Shown: positions 46,563 to 57,407 of the stretch, piece after piece
How positions within the stretch are numbered: position 1 is the first letter of the stretch
Layout: every line of letters starts with the position of its first letter
NCBI RefSeq assembly: GCF_004210375.1
Contig: NC_134831.1
Location: forward strand, 44,922,035-44,986,034
From: Tachypleus tridentatus
Taxonomy: Eukaryota > Arthropoda > Merostomata > Xiphosura > Limulidae
Length of the DNA stretch: 64,000 nt
Direction of reading: 5' to 3'
Program-made: the position numbers and the translations under genes
Notes under the pieces: model-generated
The model's database searches: none
Seen by the model: only the letters and a program-made list of their open reading frames with translations
What the model was told of the DNA's origin: nothing

Positions 46563-47703
46563 GGTCACAGACATACCGCTTAGCCACTGGGGGGCAGTAG
46601 TGAAGCAGTTGTTGATATTACCTACATGCCACACGCGTAATGCTCTAGCCCTAATACTGTAACAAAAGTAAAGGTAACAAGCCTTAATGACAACTGAACA
46701 ATAGCGAAAAAATTCATCAAAAAGATGTGAATAAAGATGAGCGAAAGAAATTAAATTAAATCGCTACGTGATAAATACGAACAAAATGACAGTACAATAT
46801 CATAAAGCTCAACGAACAAAATCGAAAAGACAACAGATTGAAGTGAACGAAAGCAGGACAACAATAAAGGTGGGCAAAATAAAAGAAAATCGTTAGACGC
46901 TTGAAAATATACATACATATATATATATACCCGTAGAAACAAGCACTCTATACGATAAATATAGTGATTGGAGTATTAGTGTTATATATTCATCTTGTAA
47001 TAGATTAGATAAAGAATGTAGTATTTAGTATTTATAAGTAATTTCTTATGGTAAATATTAAAATTATGACCACATTCAAGTTTTCGAAAGTTAAAAAATT
47101 AATTTTTTATGATCAGAAAGGTTCATAAAATTATTTTTACAATATTGTTTTAGATTCAGTTAAACTACTGTAAGTCTTATAATACTTAGAATAGTTAAAA
47201 TTAAATAAACAATTACCAGCTTAATAGTTGTCCGAATCGTGGATGAATGAACTTTGACGTAAATATGTTCTTTAAATTTCTTGGGTTAACACTGTCTACT
47301 TAAATATAAGATTTAAAAGTGCGGCGAAATCGTACTAAGACAAACGATAGCTTAAAAGATGATTACAGATTGTTAATTTAGTTATAATTTAAAGTTATTT
47401 ATCTATTACATCATTAAACGTATTCCTCTTTCAAGCCTGGTAAGAAAAAATCACTGACGTAACGAAGTACGTTGTTCTTCCGGTTTTTGACTAACATTAT
47501 GTAAGCCTAAATATGAGACTTGAAAACAACTGAATTGAACGAGGTGTGGTGTTTTATGACGTGAGGAAAATCAGTGTTCGGAATTCTTATCAAATAACAT
47601 ACTTTATTGTAAGACTATCTTCAGCATTGTAGATTTACTACATAGGTCATTACGAATCACACTGTATTCGAGCTTACATTATGCAATTTTGATCATTATT
47701 TAG

Positions 47704-47878
47704 GTACTTCAGTTGTAAGATGGATTTTGGTCTGTTTGCCCCAGTGCACAAGGTAGCCCGAGTTGCCAGGACTTCAACTACAAAGGTTACCCGAGTCACC
47801 ACTCTTGAACCAGTCTTTTCACCAGTAGTTCGTCAGTCACTGAGCCCGGACTCTTTAAACAACTCTTTTAATGAGAAG
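47704..47878 (+). CDS. CLIP-170 family protein, exon 3 (end of CAP-Gly 2)
   Basis: Begins with the single G that completes Arg-202 and continues YFSCKMDFGLFAPVHKV, the canonical C-terminal strand of CAP-Gly 2 (human-type consensus YFQC-PKYGLFAPVHKV). A basic Ser/Thr-rich segment follows (VARTSTTKVTRVTT, then RQSLSPDSLNNSFNEK, to residue 260), the region that links the head to the coiled coil in CLIPs. The exon ends at a GTATGT donor in phase 0. Acceptor TTATTTAG. The coiled coil and zinc knuckles that complete a CLIP were not found downstream in this window. Confidence 0.9.
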
Positions 47879-48309
47879 GTATGTAAAGGAACGAACTTTT
47901 CTTTTTTTACAGACCTAAAATAACTTTGAGAAAACATATCTAACAACGCTGAATTTGACCAAAACTAGAGTCTTCTGCTGCTTATTTCTTCATTGTTTAC
48001 TTTTCTCGGTAGGTTTGCGTTTATTGTTTAGTTTCTATCTCTTTTTCCTAGATGGCTCATTTTATTCATTAGTATATATCATCATCACTAGGTAGCGAAA
48101 CAAGACATACTTCGTCATTGCAAATGAAGTTGCAAAATGTTATTAGCTGTAGTTTAGTATCTGTAGCTATTAAACCTAAAGTTTAAAACTTCAGTCAAGT
48201 AGGACTTTAAGCCATATTCATGTTTGAAACGCACTTGGATTTGTTTTCTGATGAATCAATTTAAATGACTACCAAAACAAAAAGATAGATAGAATTTCTT
48301 AACATATCA

Positions 48310-48402
48310 AACATCTGCTGACTTACAACACTAGAATCTGGGTGATAGGCAAAGTACAGATAGCCCATTGTGTAACTTTGTGCTTAATTATATACAACTG
48401 AA
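48310..48402 (+). mobile_element. SINE-B copy, 5' truncated
   Basis: CTGCTGACTTACAACACTAG, GATAGCCCATTGTGTAAC, TTTGTGCTTAATT. Confidence 0.7.
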
Positions 48403-48868
48403 TAGGATACACAATTTCGCTGTGGTTCCGTTAAAAAAAAATTAGTCAAGAATAGCGCGCAGACAACAAAGGATGCTATTACAAGGGACAGCTGTGCTTG
48501 ACCGTTGGTGTCACTTATTTTGTCATTTTATAGACGTGTGTCACATGACGTACTCTTTGGGTTGAAAATATCAAATACCGAAATGCATCTAATGCTGTTA
48601 AGGTTGTTTTTAACTATACGTTGATATCTAACATGTTAATGGGATGAGACAGAGACTGGGCGAGATATTATCCTTTTGAAGAATTATGAAAAGTCTTCTG
48701 GTGTTCCTCGTTAGTACGTTTTTTTGTGTGTTTTTTTGGCTAACTGGTTAATGACACTTGTTTCTTATGCTGTGCTTTGCACTTCAGTTTTAACAATAAA
48801 AATGAAAAGTAGAGTTAAACGAACTTAAATAGTTCCATTCTTCCTGGTTGGCTTCAACGCCAAGGGAA

Positions 48869-49140
48869 CCCGGCATGGCCCGGTGGTTAGGGCGTTCGAC
48901 TCTCAGTCTGAGGGCTGCGGGTTCCAATTCCTATCTCACCAAACATGCTCGCCCCTATCAGTCGTGGACGCGTTATAATGTGACGGTCAATCCCATTATT
49001 CGTTCGTAAAAACAGTAGCCCAAGAGTTGGCAATGGGTGGTGATGACTAGTTGCCTTCCCTCTAGTTTTAAGCTACTAAACTAAGGACGGCTAGCGCTGA
49101 TAGCCTTTGTGTAGCTTTGCACGAACTTCAAACCAAAACC
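48869..49140 (+). mobile_element. SINE-A copy
   Basis: CCCGGCATGGCCCGGTGGTT head, mutated B box GGGTTCCAATTCC, end TTTGCACGAACTTCAAAC. Confidence 0.88.
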
Positions 49141-49149
49141 ACTCCACTG

Positions 49150-49375
49150 AGATTGTGCCGTTATTTTATAGCCTGTAAGCTATCTTACAAGCACGAGGTG
49201 TTAACTGCGCGATTACTTTCCTTCGACAATATTAAATAAACTGTAAGTACTTTTGCAACCGTCAGCCACACTCTCTCTCTTTTTAACCTGAAGATAACTA
49301 AGAAGGTCGAAACGTTGTTCTGTATTTTATTTTAATTAAAGTTTTAATTCTCATACCAGCTGCCTTTATAATAAA
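49150..49375 (+). mobile_element. Penelope-like element 3'-end fragment
   Basis: Carries the hammerhead-like block and the downstream TTAATTCTCATACCAGCTGC that matches the reverse of 495-520. The coding part is missing. Confidence 0.6.
49287..49320 (+). ncRNA. Hammerhead-ribozyme-like hairpin (PLE)
   Basis: CTGAAGA (49288-49294), then a hairpin with weakened stem (AACT-AAGAAG-GTC), then GAAAC. Core boxes intact. Confidence 0.4.
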
Positions 49376-49700
49376 CTGTAAGTTTAGTCAGGGTATGTGA
49401 ACTCTCTTTTCACAATTGGTTTTCTGGGAGAATTTAAGTTTCCTATTCATTGTAATATTACCGCCACTTGCAAAAGATAAACCTATTTAACCATGTACAG
49501 CAGGAAGGTTAGCATTATGAGTAACAATTTTACATAACTGACAAAATCGACAAATAAGGAAACTCCATCAAAACGTGGTTATTTAACCTGGCGTTTCGGA
49601 TTATCATTTTTTTTTTTAGTGTATGATGTTCAAAGACCCCAAAAGTAAAGACTCGGTCTGAAACCCCGGGTTGAATAAAAATACTTAACCACAATCATAG

Positions 49701-49792
49701 GGTCCGGCATGGCCCAGTGTGTTAAGGTGTTCGATTCCTATTCCGAAGGTCGCGGGTTCGAATCCCGTTCGCACCAAACATGCCCAGCCTCT
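49701..49792 (+). mobile_element. SINE-A head fragment
   Basis: Only the tRNA-like head: GGTCCGGCATGGCCCAGTGT to GGTTCGAATCCCGTTCGC and CAAACATGCC. The break point abuts the Tc1-like fragment. Confidence 0.8.
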
Positions 49793-49802
49793 AGTATTTA
49801 GG

Positions 49803-49972
49803 CTAATTTCATAGTGTTCACATTTTTCCTATTAAATGCTAAAAGAGTTTTTTTTATTTCTTTTCTTATTTTCATCTTTGGAAGCTCTACTCAAATAAGT
49901 GGTTGTGTATAACAACGCAAAATGCATATTTCTTCTTTATGTTCATTGGTCTTAAGATTTTGGCCAGCAGTG
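49803..49972 (+). mobile_element. Tc1-like terminal region, inverted relative of 3241-3594
   Basis: AATTTCATAGTGTTCACATT, AACGCAAAATGCATATTTC and TCTTAAGATTTTGGCCAGCA are the reverse complement of the 177-bp unit next to the transposase remnant. No transposase is nearby, so this is a solo terminus or MITE-like derivative. Confidence 0.75.
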
Positions 49973-50269
49973 TATCTGTTTCAGAGCTGTCCAACTGGTG
50001 GCCCACGACAACTTTTTATCAGACTCCCCAGGATTGGAAAGATCCTTTGGTTAAATTTTGAGTTTGTAAATTAAAAAACAAACACAAACTTGTTTTGATA
50101 TTTTAGGGTTTTGTTTCTGTTTATTACAATGCAGGAAAAATAATTTTAGAATCTAATTCTTCACTGATTGAAAGATGAACGTTTGCGACCTATCGTATCT
50201 TATGAACTTCAGCGTTTAACGTATTTTCTTTAGGAAGCTATACATACTCGTACAAATACTTGTTTGTGT

Positions 50270-50380
50270 TTGTGATTTTCTTATAGCAAAGCCACAAAGG
50301 GCTATCTACTCAGCCCGCCGAGGGGAATCGAACCCCTGATTTTAGCGTTGTAAATCCGGAGACATACCGCTGCGTACAAA
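50270..50380 (-). mobile_element. SINE-C copy
   Basis: Reverse strand: TATAGCAAAGCCACAAAGGG, GGGAATCGAACCCCTG, GTAAATCCGGAGACATACCG. Confidence 0.85.
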
Positions 50381-50436
50381 TACATTTTACATCAAAATTG
50401 TGCTTAATAAAAATGATATATTAACATTTTCAGTCT

Positions 50437-50525
50437 TACGCTGATACAACGGTAAGTCTACGTATTTACAACTCTAAAATTAGGGGTTCGATAGCCCGAT
50501 GTGGCTTTGCTATAAGGAAAACTCA
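50437..50525 (+). mobile_element. SINE-C copy, internally deleted
   Basis: GATACAACGGTAAGTCTACG, AGGGGTTCGATAGCCCGA: the bases between the B box and the GATAGCCC block are missing, apparently by recombination at the short word GAT. Confidence 0.75.
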
Positions 50526-50617
50526 AATTAATATTTTACTCCAAATAGACAAGCAACTTGGACAGTACTTAAATATATTTTATTTTATTTTACGCAATTT
50601 AATTGTGTGTCTGTTTC

Positions 50618-50668
50618 TCGAGTAGCTTTGTGCGAAATTCCAAAACAAACAAACAAACAAACAAACAA
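50618..50668 (+). mobile_element. SINE-A 3' tail fragment
   Basis: CTCGAGTAGCTTTGTGCGAA followed by a run of CAAA units; the rest is absent. Confidence 0.75.
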
Positions 50669-50687
50669 ATCTTTTTGTTAGAAATAT

Positions 50688-50780
50688 TATTGTTTAGTGC
50701 AAAGTTGCATAATGGACTATCTTTGTTCTAGACACCGCCGAGTATTGAACCACGGATTTTAAAATTTTAGGTCTCTAAAT
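50688..50780 (-). mobile_element. SINE-B-like fragment
   Basis: Reverse strand: TTAGTGCAAAGTTGCATAAT, GAGTATTGAACCACGGA, GGTCTCTAAATT. Confidence 0.5.
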
Positions 50781-51052
50781 TTAGCATGGCCAGGTGATTA
50801 AAGCTGTCGACTCGTCATCCGAAGATCACGGGTTCGAATCGCCGTCACACTAAATATGCTCGCCTTTTCAGCCGTGGGGTCATTATAATGTTACGGTCAA
50901 TCCCACTATTTGTTGGTAAAAGAGTAACCCAAGAGTTGGCGGTGGGTGGTAGCGGCTAACTGCATTTCCTCTAGTGTTACACTGCTAAATTATAGACAGC
51001 TAGCGTAAATAGCCCTCGTGTAATTTTGCGCGAAATTCAAAAACAAACCAAC
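50781..51052 (+). mobile_element. SINE-A copy
   Basis: TTAGCATGGCCAGGTGATTA head, GGTTCGAATCGCC B box, CGCGAAATTCAAAAAC tail. CTCTAAATTTA before it and CCCTAAACTTA after it may be a decayed target duplication. Confidence 0.88.
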
Positions 51053-53033
51053 CCTAAACTTAACGCCGAGTCGCCGAGGGACTTTACCGATTCTACAGGT
51101 GCTCTTTTATATGTATTTGCGTTTTGTTTTCTAGTGTGAAAGCTTTTCAATGTATGTTTTACTACTTCTTGAATTTATTTCATTTTAGACTTTCCGAAAC
51201 TTTATTTTTCAGATTCTCAAGATTTGAGGAAACTGTACAAAGGAACAAAAAGTTGAACCTCATTCCAGAGTTCTAATTGGATGATATGATATAAAACCTC
51301 TACAATACAAGTCGTCCTATTGGAAAATAAACAACACAAAATTGAAGATACGTAAATTAATGTTTTTATCTAATGGATTTAGTGAAACAAAGTAGCTTCC
51401 TGTTTTAAAGAAGCTTAGTCAGAAATATTACCTAAATTCAGCTAATTTTAATGTTTCAGCTGCCACATCGTTAGAAGCTGTACGTAGTCTTGAAGTTTTT
51501 ACGTAGCATGTTTCGTTGGCATGACTAACTAAAAGTACCAATTATAAGCCTTACTTCACTGCTCTGTATTATATAATAGCGATACATACAGAAAGTATAA
51601 ACATTTGAAAAATGTTTTAAAGCACACTAGGATCCAGCTATCAACATATCGTGTTCGTGAACTTTATATGTTTACTATATTTTGTTTATTACTTCATTTC
51701 TTGTGTTTGGTTTTAATTTTGGTGTAGGGACTTTTGAAGATGTCTAGGTTTTAAAATGGATAAGTTATTGCAGTTATTAAATGTATCAGTTGTTTCTGTG
51801 TGAAATTTATATATCTTTGTATCATTCTTATAACGTAATGTTTTAACGTTAGTTGTACTTTACTTTAATCATGGTAGTTTTAATACTATAGTGTGTGTGT
51901 ACAGCTTACTGCCTAGACACTCGTCTTTCTAATAACTTGCACAGACGTTGCTAGAAGTCAGATATGTATAGACTGTGTAGAGTGTGATATGTAATCAATG
52001 TTTACGGAATAAAACAAAACTGTAAATAACTTCCATATATCTTGTTTAAAGTCATATTGAATTATCTTCTACGAATCTATTTTATTATAGCTGTATGTAA
52101 TTTTTTTTATTGACCATCTTGTTTCTTACTTTTTACATTTATTTATTTATTTTTCTGGGGAAAGCTACAAAATAAACTATCTACGTATTAAAATAATGTT
52201 TTGGCTTTTTTTCTTTTTTCTTGAAATATATAAATAACGCACAGTAAAAGAATACTCTTCCATTCGCTGCTAAAAGCTTTGCCAAACCGACCCCGATTAT
52301 GGTATGGCTAAAATAAAGAAATTCTAAAGTGAATTTTTAAATATACTTTTGAGAAAACCATCTTTATTCTAAATATGTTAAAAACTGAAAAAATATACAC
52401 GTTATAAGATAAAAAATTTACAAACATATCTTGTAGGCAAGCAAAAACGAAAAATAATCTTACTTCAAATGGACGTACTGTGTAACCAAAATTACGAAAA
52501 CATCTTTAAATTTCATGATATTTATACAGAGAGAAAATGTTTATTGTTTAAATACTTCGCTGTTTTCTTATCGTATGATTTTAACTTACAAGAAAAGGAG
52601 CCGAAAGAAATATTGCGCTGGAAAATAGTTATTGAGGCTTATTGAATTTAGCGCCATCTAGTGAATAGTACCACAAACGCAAATCTATAAAGAAATTCAC
52701 TCTTTCGATATTTGAGATTCAGACAATTTGGAATATAACAATGATTATTTCTTTACTGCAGAATAACATTTTAAATAAGTAGTATCGAAACATGGCTTTT
52801 ACTGGGGTTCTACGTGAGTTTCTTTATATATTTATTGATGAAATTTGTAAACGTAGAACTAAAAACCTGTAATTCTTTAAAAAACAACTTTTTTTTTTCA
52901 AAAAACGAGAGCACTTTTAATACATAAAAATAATATAGTTTATATTAGCAAACTTTATGAAAAGCTTGGTCTGTACATTGAATCATTTTAATGTAATAAG
53001 TTGTGTGTGACTAAGAAACACAATTCAAAGAAT
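51053..53033. other. Repeat-poor stretch; possible terminal exon and 3' UTR
   Basis: Nearly 2 kb free of SINEs, unusual here. Two strong acceptor-like sites (TTTTGTTTTCTAG ending near 51135, TTTATTTTTCAG ending near 51213) and an AATAAA at 52008-52013 would fit a last exon with a long 3' UTR, possibly of a short CLIP isoform. No conserved protein sequence supports it. Confidence 0.2.
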
Positions 53034-53133
53034 TTTCTCGTACAATCAGTGATGTCAAGAAAACCCACTTGTAGAAAAATACATATGCAAAAACAGCTCG
53101 TTTGGGTTGAGAAAATATTTTACATAGAAGAGC

Positions 53134-53168
53134 GAACAACGTTTCGACCTCCTTCGGTCATCGTCAGG
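53134..53168 (-). ncRNA. Hammerhead-ribozyme-like hairpin, left arm
   Basis: Exact mirror of 54089-54123: CTGACGA, TGACC stem, GAAGGA loop, GGTC, GAAAC. Confidence 0.45.
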
Positions 53169-53296
53169 TTCACAAAGAAAGAGGTAACTGACCGGAAGCT
53201 GACCACATGTTTGAAAGGGGTTGTGTAACTGAGTGTCGGAATGTAGAGGGCGATGTTAGATGTTTGAATATATAGTTTATTTATTTTATTATATTA

Positions 53297-53715
53297 ATAT
53301 AGGTATAAAGGCGTTCCTTTATATTGGTTTATTTTGGGTTTAAGTTGTTGTATAAGTAAGGCTTCTTTAATTTTGCGTTTGTTTATGTTTGTTTCTTTAT
53401 TTAGTATTTGAGTGTTTTCTATGGTTATGTTGTGTTTATTTGACTTGCAGTGTTCGAAAACGTGTGAAGGTGACTTTTTTTATGTTCTTTGAATCTGGTT
53501 TCCATTTTTCTACTTGTTTCTCCAATATAGAAGTCGTGGCAGTTATCACATTGTATTTTATAAATAATGTTGGTGTGGTGTTTGTCAGTGTAGTTTTTAC
53601 ATAGTATAGACCTCAGTTTTGTGCCTGGTTTTTGAATAAATTTGGTATTAACTGGAATGTCATATTTTGTTACTAGTTTTTGCCAAATGTTGGTTATTTT
53701 TCTGCTGATGTCAGG
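53297..53715 (-). pseudogene. PLE GIY-YIG endonuclease, minus copy
   Basis: C-terminal part of a Penelope-like polyprotein. Upstream region KLVTKYDIPVNTKFIQKPGT and KLRSILCKNYTDKHH leads to IIYKIQCDNCHDFYIGETSR, the IYK...YIG signature with the Cys-x2-Cys-His knuckle typical of PLE nucleases, then METRFKEHKK with the expected Arg and His. A homopolymer-A indel after KEHK shifts the frame, and the rest (to the stop near 53297) must be read in another frame. It would nick target DNA to prime reverse transcription; here it is dead. Confidence 0.85.
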
Positions 53716-53962
53716 AACTGCCACGACTTCTATATTGGAGAAACAAGAAGAAAAATGGAAACCAGATTCAAAGAACATAAAGTCACCTTCACACGTTTTC
53801 GAACACTGCAAGTCAAGTAAACACAACATAACCATAGAAAACACTCAAATACTAAATAAAGAAACAAACATAAACAAACGCAAAATTAAAGAAGCCTTAC
53901 TTATACAACAACTTAAACCCAAAAGAAACCAATATAAAGGAACGCCTTTATACCCATATTAA
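53715..53962 (+). pseudogene. PLE GIY-YIG endonuclease C-terminus, plus copy
   Basis: Starts within the knuckle at NCHDFYIGETRRK and, after a one-base shift in KEHK, continues SHVFEHCKSSKHNITIENTQ, then NKRKIKEALLIQQLKP and NQYKGTPLYPY with a natural TAA at 53960-53962. The EHC...HNI...IKEALLI order is the conserved PLE C-terminus. The shift differs from that of the minus copy, so the two copies decayed independently or came from different templates. Confidence 0.85.
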
Positions 53963-54088
53963 TATAATAAAATAAATAAAACTATATATTCAAACATCTA
54001 ACATCGCCCTCTACATTCCGACACTCAGTTACACAACCCCTTTCAAACATGTGGTCAGCTTCCGGTCAGTTACCTCTTTCTTTGTGAA

Positions 54089-54123
54089 CCTGACGATGAC
54101 CGAAGGAGGTCGAAACGTTGTTC
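54089..54123 (+). ncRNA. Hammerhead-ribozyme-like hairpin, right arm
   Basis: CTGACGA (54090-54096), T, stem GACC/GGTC with GAAGGA loop, GAAA (54112-54115), then CGTTGTTC. It lies about 127 bases after the PLE stop codon, in the 3' UTR. One extra T between core and stem II departs from the standard hammerhead. Confidence 0.45.
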
Positions 54124-54190
54124 GCACTTCTATGTAAAATATTTTCTCAACCCAAACGAGCCGTTTTTGCATATGTATTTCTCGTACAAT

Positions 54191-56357
54191 ACTTTCCACA
54201 ACGTGTTTTATTTTTAAATATTCACTATTTAGCTAATTAATTTCAGTTTTTTTTATGAAAGTTAGGGACTAAATCACTGCCCTTTAAAACCCCTTTTCTT
54301 AATAAATATCTGTTGGTGACACCTTCATTTTCAGAAACTGGCCAATTTTCAGAATTTCTTTTCTCATTTCAGTAATATACACAGTAGCATAATGTTCACT
54401 TATGGAATTCTTACGTGTAAATGATTTTCAATCTGTCAACTGATAGAATATTTTAATTATCCAAACAAGTAAAGTGTTGATATAATAGGTACAACTGAAC
54501 TGCCAAAATTTCCTCTTGTCACCAGTCTACTCTAGATGGGGTAATAATCTTTTACTTATTAATATTCAGTTGATAATGTTATTCGAAGGGTGTATCCGCG
54601 AACACAGTTATGTAAACCTGAGTATTGCTACGGGTTCGAGACTGACGCTATCTTTAGCTAGATCCCGACTTTACAATCAAGCGTAGTTTATATATTTACT
54701 TGTTTTAGCGAGGCTGCTTTCGTTTTATTCGAAGAAAACCGTTGTCTGTACTTAAAGAACATGCTAATATAATACTTCCCATTAAGTCGTAAGAGAATAT
54801 GACGTTGTTGTATTTTGAAAACGATAACATGAACATTAAACTAAACTATTATCTATGAAAAACGCAACTTTGAACTGACAGGGTAAAGGGAAGACAGCTA
54901 GACTACAACACCCATTGCATCTTTTTTTTTGGTCTCTCTCGTCTGACCAAATAGTGGGATATGACCATCATTCTTATAGTATAGCTTCGCTTCCAACGTG
55001 CAGAACTTATTTTAGGAAAGAACATGTATTACGTGAACTATTGGACTTGCAGTCGAAGCGCGCTAATTAATCACAAGGCTAATATGCAGGTTATAATACT
55101 GTCAACAAATATTCCAAGTTATTTGCCCACGTTTATTCAATATTTAGCAATACAAATGGGGAAACTACAAATAAGCCGTTTTTTCACGCCTTTAGCTTAT
55201 TTATAATCAGTATAATTTTTACTAGATTTATTGTTAGAAATTTTTATTTCGGAGGTAATTCTTATTTTAAATACTTTTGCATTTGCTATTTTATTTTTAT
55301 ACTCAACACATTACGAAAGTGTTTCATTAAGAAAAACAAGTAAAAAAAACTTTATTTATAAAATTAATTTTCCTTTTCAAACTTTTCAGTAAAATGTTTA
55401 TTTTTAAAACACAAAACCAGAAACATTGAAAACTTAAACAATACAATGAAATGTTTGAGGTTTTAACAAATCAACACAGAAGTTAAGGTGTTAATGTTAC
55501 GGTTTACTTACGTAAGTAGCGTTCCAAACACATTTTTGTCTTTCATCACATTTAACACTATAAGCCTACAGGTTTACTGTTGAGTTACCGAACTTTGAAA
55601 GTTAAATGGTCTATATTATAACGCATGATTTCGTGCCACAAGTATTAGCAGATTCAAACAAAGCAAAAACATGCTTTTAGAACTTTGTTAGAGCAACAGT
55701 TTTAAAAGCATAGCTGTTGACGTTTCGTAGTTGTTTCTGTCTTTATCGTAAAACATATACTTTATGCAATTCTCAACAATTAATTAAAACAAATTTAAGA
55801 AAACATTTTATATTGTTGTCAAAATTATCTGTGTTGAAGTAAAAAAGTATGTTTTATGACTTGCTCCAAAAACTCTGCTTTTGAAGAAGCTTAAAGTTCA
55901 TTTTGTGGCCTGTATTTGATGTTTAACAGTCAAAACGTTAGGGTTACTTGAAACTTCTCCTAGTAACAGTTCAGCAAATTAAAATTTAATAAATGATGTT
56001 GAGTTTATTTATAAGCAAGCCTTTCATCTCGAAATTAGTGAAAGAGTTTATAGACTATCTAACTTCATGTCCAGGAGGTAGGCATACCTCGTAACATGTA
56101 ACAAAAGCTTTTGAACAAAATATACGTCAACTTCCGCTACCCCAAACAAACACAAACAAGTCCGCTTGATTAATTCATATTGCCGGCCCAGTCGGGCTGG
56201 ACAGATCTGATATAATTCGAAAATAGGACTTCTTACTAGTTAGTCACTCCCAGAATTTCTTATCCTCATGTTTAATATTACGCAAATGAGTTTTTTACAG
56301 GTGCGAGCACTGTTCTGGTAAAATATTATCCTCTCGTGCAGTAACTTTGAAAGTATT
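54191..56357. other. AT-rich DNA, no gene seen
   Basis: A SINE-D remnant on the minus strand at about 54880-55080 (GGGAAGACAGCTAGACTACA, CTGACCAAATAGTGGGAT) is the only recognised item. Confidence 0.45.
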
Positions 56358-56524
56358 GTTTGTTTTTGAATTTCGTACAAAGCTACACGAAAGCTATCTG
56401 CGCTAGCTGTCCCTAATTTAGCAGTTTAGAGTAATTTAGAGAAGCATGTTTGGTGGGAGAGGGATTCGAACATACGACCCTAAAATTGAGAGTCGAGCGC
56501 CTTAACCACCCGGCCATGCCGGGT
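56358..56524 (-). mobile_element. SINE-A copy with large internal deletion
   Basis: Tail and CTGTCCCTAATTTAGCAG block join directly to AAGCATGTTTGGTGGGAGAG; about 100 bases of centre are missing, replaced by a short AGAGTAATTTAGAG repeat. Confidence 0.85.
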
Positions 56525-56582
56525 TTCCTAAGCAAGGAAGCAAACAAGAAAAAAATGAAACCATTTAAGTTAACTTACCGCT

Positions 56583-56856
56583 GGCCCGACATGGCCAAGC
56601 GTGTTAAGGCGTGCGACTCGTAATCTGAGGGTCGCGGGTTCGCATCCCCATCGCGTCAAACATGCTCACCCTTTCAGTCGTGGGGGCGTTATAATGTTGC
56701 GGTCAATCCACTATTCGTTGGTAAAAGAGTAGCCCAAGAGTTGGCGGTGGATGGTGATGACTAACTGCATTCCCTCTAGTCTTACACTGCTAAATTAGAG
56801 ATGGATAGTACAGATAGCCCTCGAGTAACTTTGCGCGAAATTAAAAAGTAAATAAT
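56583..56856 (+). mobile_element. SINE-A copy with 9-bp target duplication
   Basis: Begins GGCCCGACATGGCCAAGCGT; flanked by CTTACCGCT at 56574-56582 and 56857-56865. Confidence 0.92.
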
Positions 56857-57407
56857 CTTACCGCTACTTTTCATTTTGATTGCGTAAGATGCAAGCGTCA
56901 AAGTTCAAAAACAACAACGATTTAAGTGAAAGACATCATATCAAAATTATAATTAATATCTATTCAATACTGGAAAAAAAAAAGCAAAAGATAAAACACT
57001 TTGATACGAAGAGTGCAACCTCCACATTTGTTTTTCTATAATTTTGCATGTGCGTATGTATATATTGTGTTTTAAACAACAAAATATACATAGTAATTGT
57101 TAATTAGGCTATAAGTTATAACATTTTAAGGCCGTAATATTTCACACATTTTTCTTCCTAAAACTAAATCTTAAGACAAAAAAAAATTTGCGCATGCATT
57201 TCTGTCAATACATAAAAGTTATATAAACATACCGTGATCGAGGAAAGAAGATTAATTATTAAGAGCAACTCATCAAACTCTGGTTGTTGGTTCCTCAACT
57301 AAAGCACGTGGAAATAGATCTTTATTTGAAAATAATTTCATCAAAGTTTCAAAATTTACTTGAACCTACAAAAATGAGAACTAGTTCGTTGTTTAGTTTT
57401 ATTTTAC

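Larger units (their letters stand above)
43075..47703 (+). other. CLIP intron 2
   Basis: 4.63 kb, GTAGGT to TTATTTAG. It contains three SINE-A copies and one PLE 3' fragment (listed separately). An open frame at 45929-46195 includes a charged stretch but runs into a SINE and is not called. Confidence 0.85.
53034..54190. mobile_element. Head-to-head Penelope-like element dimer with one 13-bp target duplication
   Basis: Two 5'-truncated PLE copies lie back to back, 3' ends outward: minus copy 53047-53715, plus copy 53715-54177. The whole unit is flanked by the same 13 bases, TTTCTCGTACAAT, at 53034-53046 and 54178-54190. The arms pair across a centre near 53628 (positions sum to about 107257). 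The right arm lacks the last 34 bases present at the left terminus. PLEs are non-LTR-like retroelements with a reverse transcriptase and GIY-YIG nuclease; only nuclease and 3' UTR remain here. Confidence 0.85.

Noticed and set aside
53425-53844. A 139-residue minus-strand protein
   Set aside because: Its first third is the antisense of the plus PLE arm; only the later part is true PLE nuclease, so the frame is a product of the palindrome.
56583-56660. tRNA gene (strong A and B boxes, GGTTCGCATCC)
   Set aside because: The tRNA-like part continues into the SINE-A body, recurs in more than 20 copies, and does not close as a clean cloverleaf.
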